34,167 nucleotides of DNA from K189A clade bacterium (lineage in GTDB: Bacteria; Pseudomonadota; Gammaproteobacteria; Pseudomonadales; Azotimanducaceae), in NCBI GenBank assembly GCA_902565895.1, contig CACFGV010000021.1, positions 1-34,167 of the forward strand, in the 5' to 3' direction. How positions within the stretch are numbered: position 1 is the first letter of the stretch; every line of letters begins with the position of its first letter. The notes below the pieces were generated by a model that saw nothing but the letters and a program-made list of their open reading frames with translations, searched no databases and was not told where the DNA came from. A program made the translations under genes and the position numbers. Shown here in pieces: positions 33,108 through 34,167 of the stretch.

Positions 33108-34167
33108 ATGAGAAACCTCAGGATCTGTCCACAAGTCACCAGCAAAGTAGCCGCTTACGTAGCCACTTTTGCTTTTATTTTCATCGCAGCTGCGAATGTG
33201 CAGGCGAACGATGTGCCGATATTGCAACCAGGACTGCCCGGTGAGGGTGCACGCCTGTTAACGGCGGAGGAGGCAGTGAAAATAACTGACACCAGTTATT
33301 CCCCTGACGACGTTGCGTTTATGCAGGGCATGATTCCCCATCACAAACAAGCTCTTGAGATGGCGGTGTTGGTTATCCAACGAACCAATCGACCAGAACT
33401 GGGTGATATCGCTGGCCGCATCAAAGCCTCGCAAAGTGATGAAATCGAATTCATGCAAAGCTGGTTAACAGATCGGGGCGAGGCAGCTGGCAGCATGGCC
33501 ATGTCCGCTCAGCATTCATCTCATGGTACAGATGGAACCATGCATTCCACCATGAAGGGTATGGCCAGTCCCGAGCAGATGGCGCAGCTGGCTGCTTCTG
33601 AATCGACGGCATTCGATCGACTGTTTTTGCAGTTGATGATCGCTCACCACGAAGGCGCAGTTGAAATGGTAGAGCACTTGCTAGACCAGCCCGGCTCGGC
33701 CTACGACCCGGTGCTTTATGAATTCGTTGGCGATGTAAAAAATGATCAGCTGGTCGAAATTGAACGTATGCACGCGTTACTGGTAACACTCTCAGACGAC
33801 CCCAGGGCCAACTTGACCGCAGGTTTGTACGACGCAGGTATTGCGATCAAGAACCTGCGTTTGATCAGCACACAGACAAAGCCGCCGGGATTTGTCGATC
33901 CAAACAACCCTGGAGAGGTGCCCAAAGCAAAACCTCCTGAGGACTCTGCAGAACAGGCAAGCGCGCAAATCGCCGATGGCTCTGAGAGCACCAATGCCGA
34001 GCCGGCAGAAAAGGCAAAGCCAACAGAGGGTCGGGGTGGTCGATATCCGATGTTGAGTTTCTCGAACACTGACATGGCGTTTTCCAAGAACACGCTCGTG
34101 GCGGGTAACTATCACGGTTTTAACATCTACGACATCTCATCTCAGGGCACTCCTGAGTTGATGAGTT
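33108..34167 (+). CDS. Exported DUF305 protein with start of an LVIVD-type beta-propeller (3' end outside window)
   Basis: The reading frame starts at 33108 and is open to the window edge (353 codons visible). A signal peptide of about 33 residues (cleavage near VQA-ND) directs export. Residues about 60-120 and 160-230 form DUF305-type four-helix segments, each with a double-His motif: FMQGMIPHHKQALEMA and LMIAHHEGAVEM. The linker between them is rich in Met and His (HSSHG, MHSTMKGM), suggesting copper or other metal binding. A Pro/Glu/Lys-rich linker follows (about 255-310). The last visible part, MLSFSNTDMAFSKNTLVAGN then FNIYDIS, looks like the first LVIVD repeat of a beta-propeller. The function is unknown. 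Confidence 0.85.
   Translation, partial: MRNLRICPQVTSKVAAYVATFAFIFIAAANVQANDVPILQPGLPGEGARLLTAEEAVKITDTSYSPDDVAFMQGMIPHHKQALEMAVLVIQRTNRPELGDIAGRIKASQSDEIEFMQSWLTDRGEAAGSMAMSAQHSSHGTDGTMHSTMKGMASPEQMAQLAASESTAFDRLFLQLMIAHHEGAVEMVEHLLDQPGSAYDPVLYEFVGDVKNDQLVEIERMHALLVTLSDDPRANLTAGLYDAGIAIKNLRLISTQTKPPGFVDPNNPGEVPKAKPPEDSAEQASAQIADGSESTNAEPAEKAKPTEGRGGRYPMLSFSNTDMAFSKNTLVAGNYHGFNIYDISSQGTPELMS

Overview
The window looks like chromosomal DNA of a free-living, probably marine, gammaproteobacterium, perhaps close to the Cellvibrionales/Halieaceae. This placement is inferred from gene content: a large TonB-dependent receptor, a DUF3604 protein, a Coq7-type ubiquinone hydroxylase, a photolyase/cryptochrome, an IorAB-like molybdenum hydroxylase, a phytanoyl-CoA-dioxygenase-like protein and an SO_0444-type permease, with moderate GC and dense short operons. 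I found no rRNA, tRNA, CRISPR array, transposase or phage gene. Twenty-six protein genes are well supported, including one that runs off the right edge, and one small ORF is doubtful.

Region 1 (1-5.8 kb) has a metal and redox flavour. It holds a lipoprotein made of two cadherin-like repeats and a C-terminal blue-copper-type domain, a CIA30-like exported protein, a single-subunit Fe-S/molybdopterin oxidoreductase, and a MerR/ZntR-like regulator overlapping the start of an SO_0444-type Cu/Zn efflux permease. The regulator promoter has the 20-bp -35/-10 spacer and the dyad typical of MerR-activated promoters, and it appears to give a leaderless mRNA.

Region 2 (5.8-18.1 kb) is a mosaic of short units. 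In order: DUF3604 and VOC (minus), IorA/IorB-like hydroxylase (plus), photolyase/cryptochrome overlapping Coq7 (minus), phosphotransferase (plus), TPR protein and MBL-fold hydrolase (minus), GNAT acetyltransferase (plus).

Region 3 (18.3-26.9 kb) resembles a catabolic locus. Minus-strand genes encode an NTF2-like protein, an iron-dependent alcohol dehydrogenase and a cytosolic copper amine oxidase in which every catalytic residue I looked for is present. Divergent plus-strand genes encode a DoeB/aspartoacylase-like zinc deacylase and a TonB-dependent receptor. A coherent but unproven reading is uptake of an N-acylated amine, deacylation, oxidative deamination to an aldehyde, and aldehyde/alcohol interconversion. 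The amine oxidase leader carries an abutting tandem repeat and a possible sigma-54-like promoter. The receptor leader carries nested palindromes. A strong bidirectional terminator closes the receptor gene.

Region 4 (27.1-34.2 kb) holds a D-2-hydroxyacid dehydrogenase and a Gfo/Idh/MocA oxidoreductase (minus), a MATE exporter and a PhyH-like Fe(II)/2-oxoglutarate oxygenase (plus), a DUF1330 protein (minus), and the 5' part of an exported protein that joins two DUF305-type HH segments to an LVIVD-like propeller start.

Functions are assigned from motifs read by eye. Substrates are not determined for any enzyme here. No clearly new defence or mobile system is visible; the least expected items are the domain fusions, the metal-promoter layout and the amine-oxidase control region.
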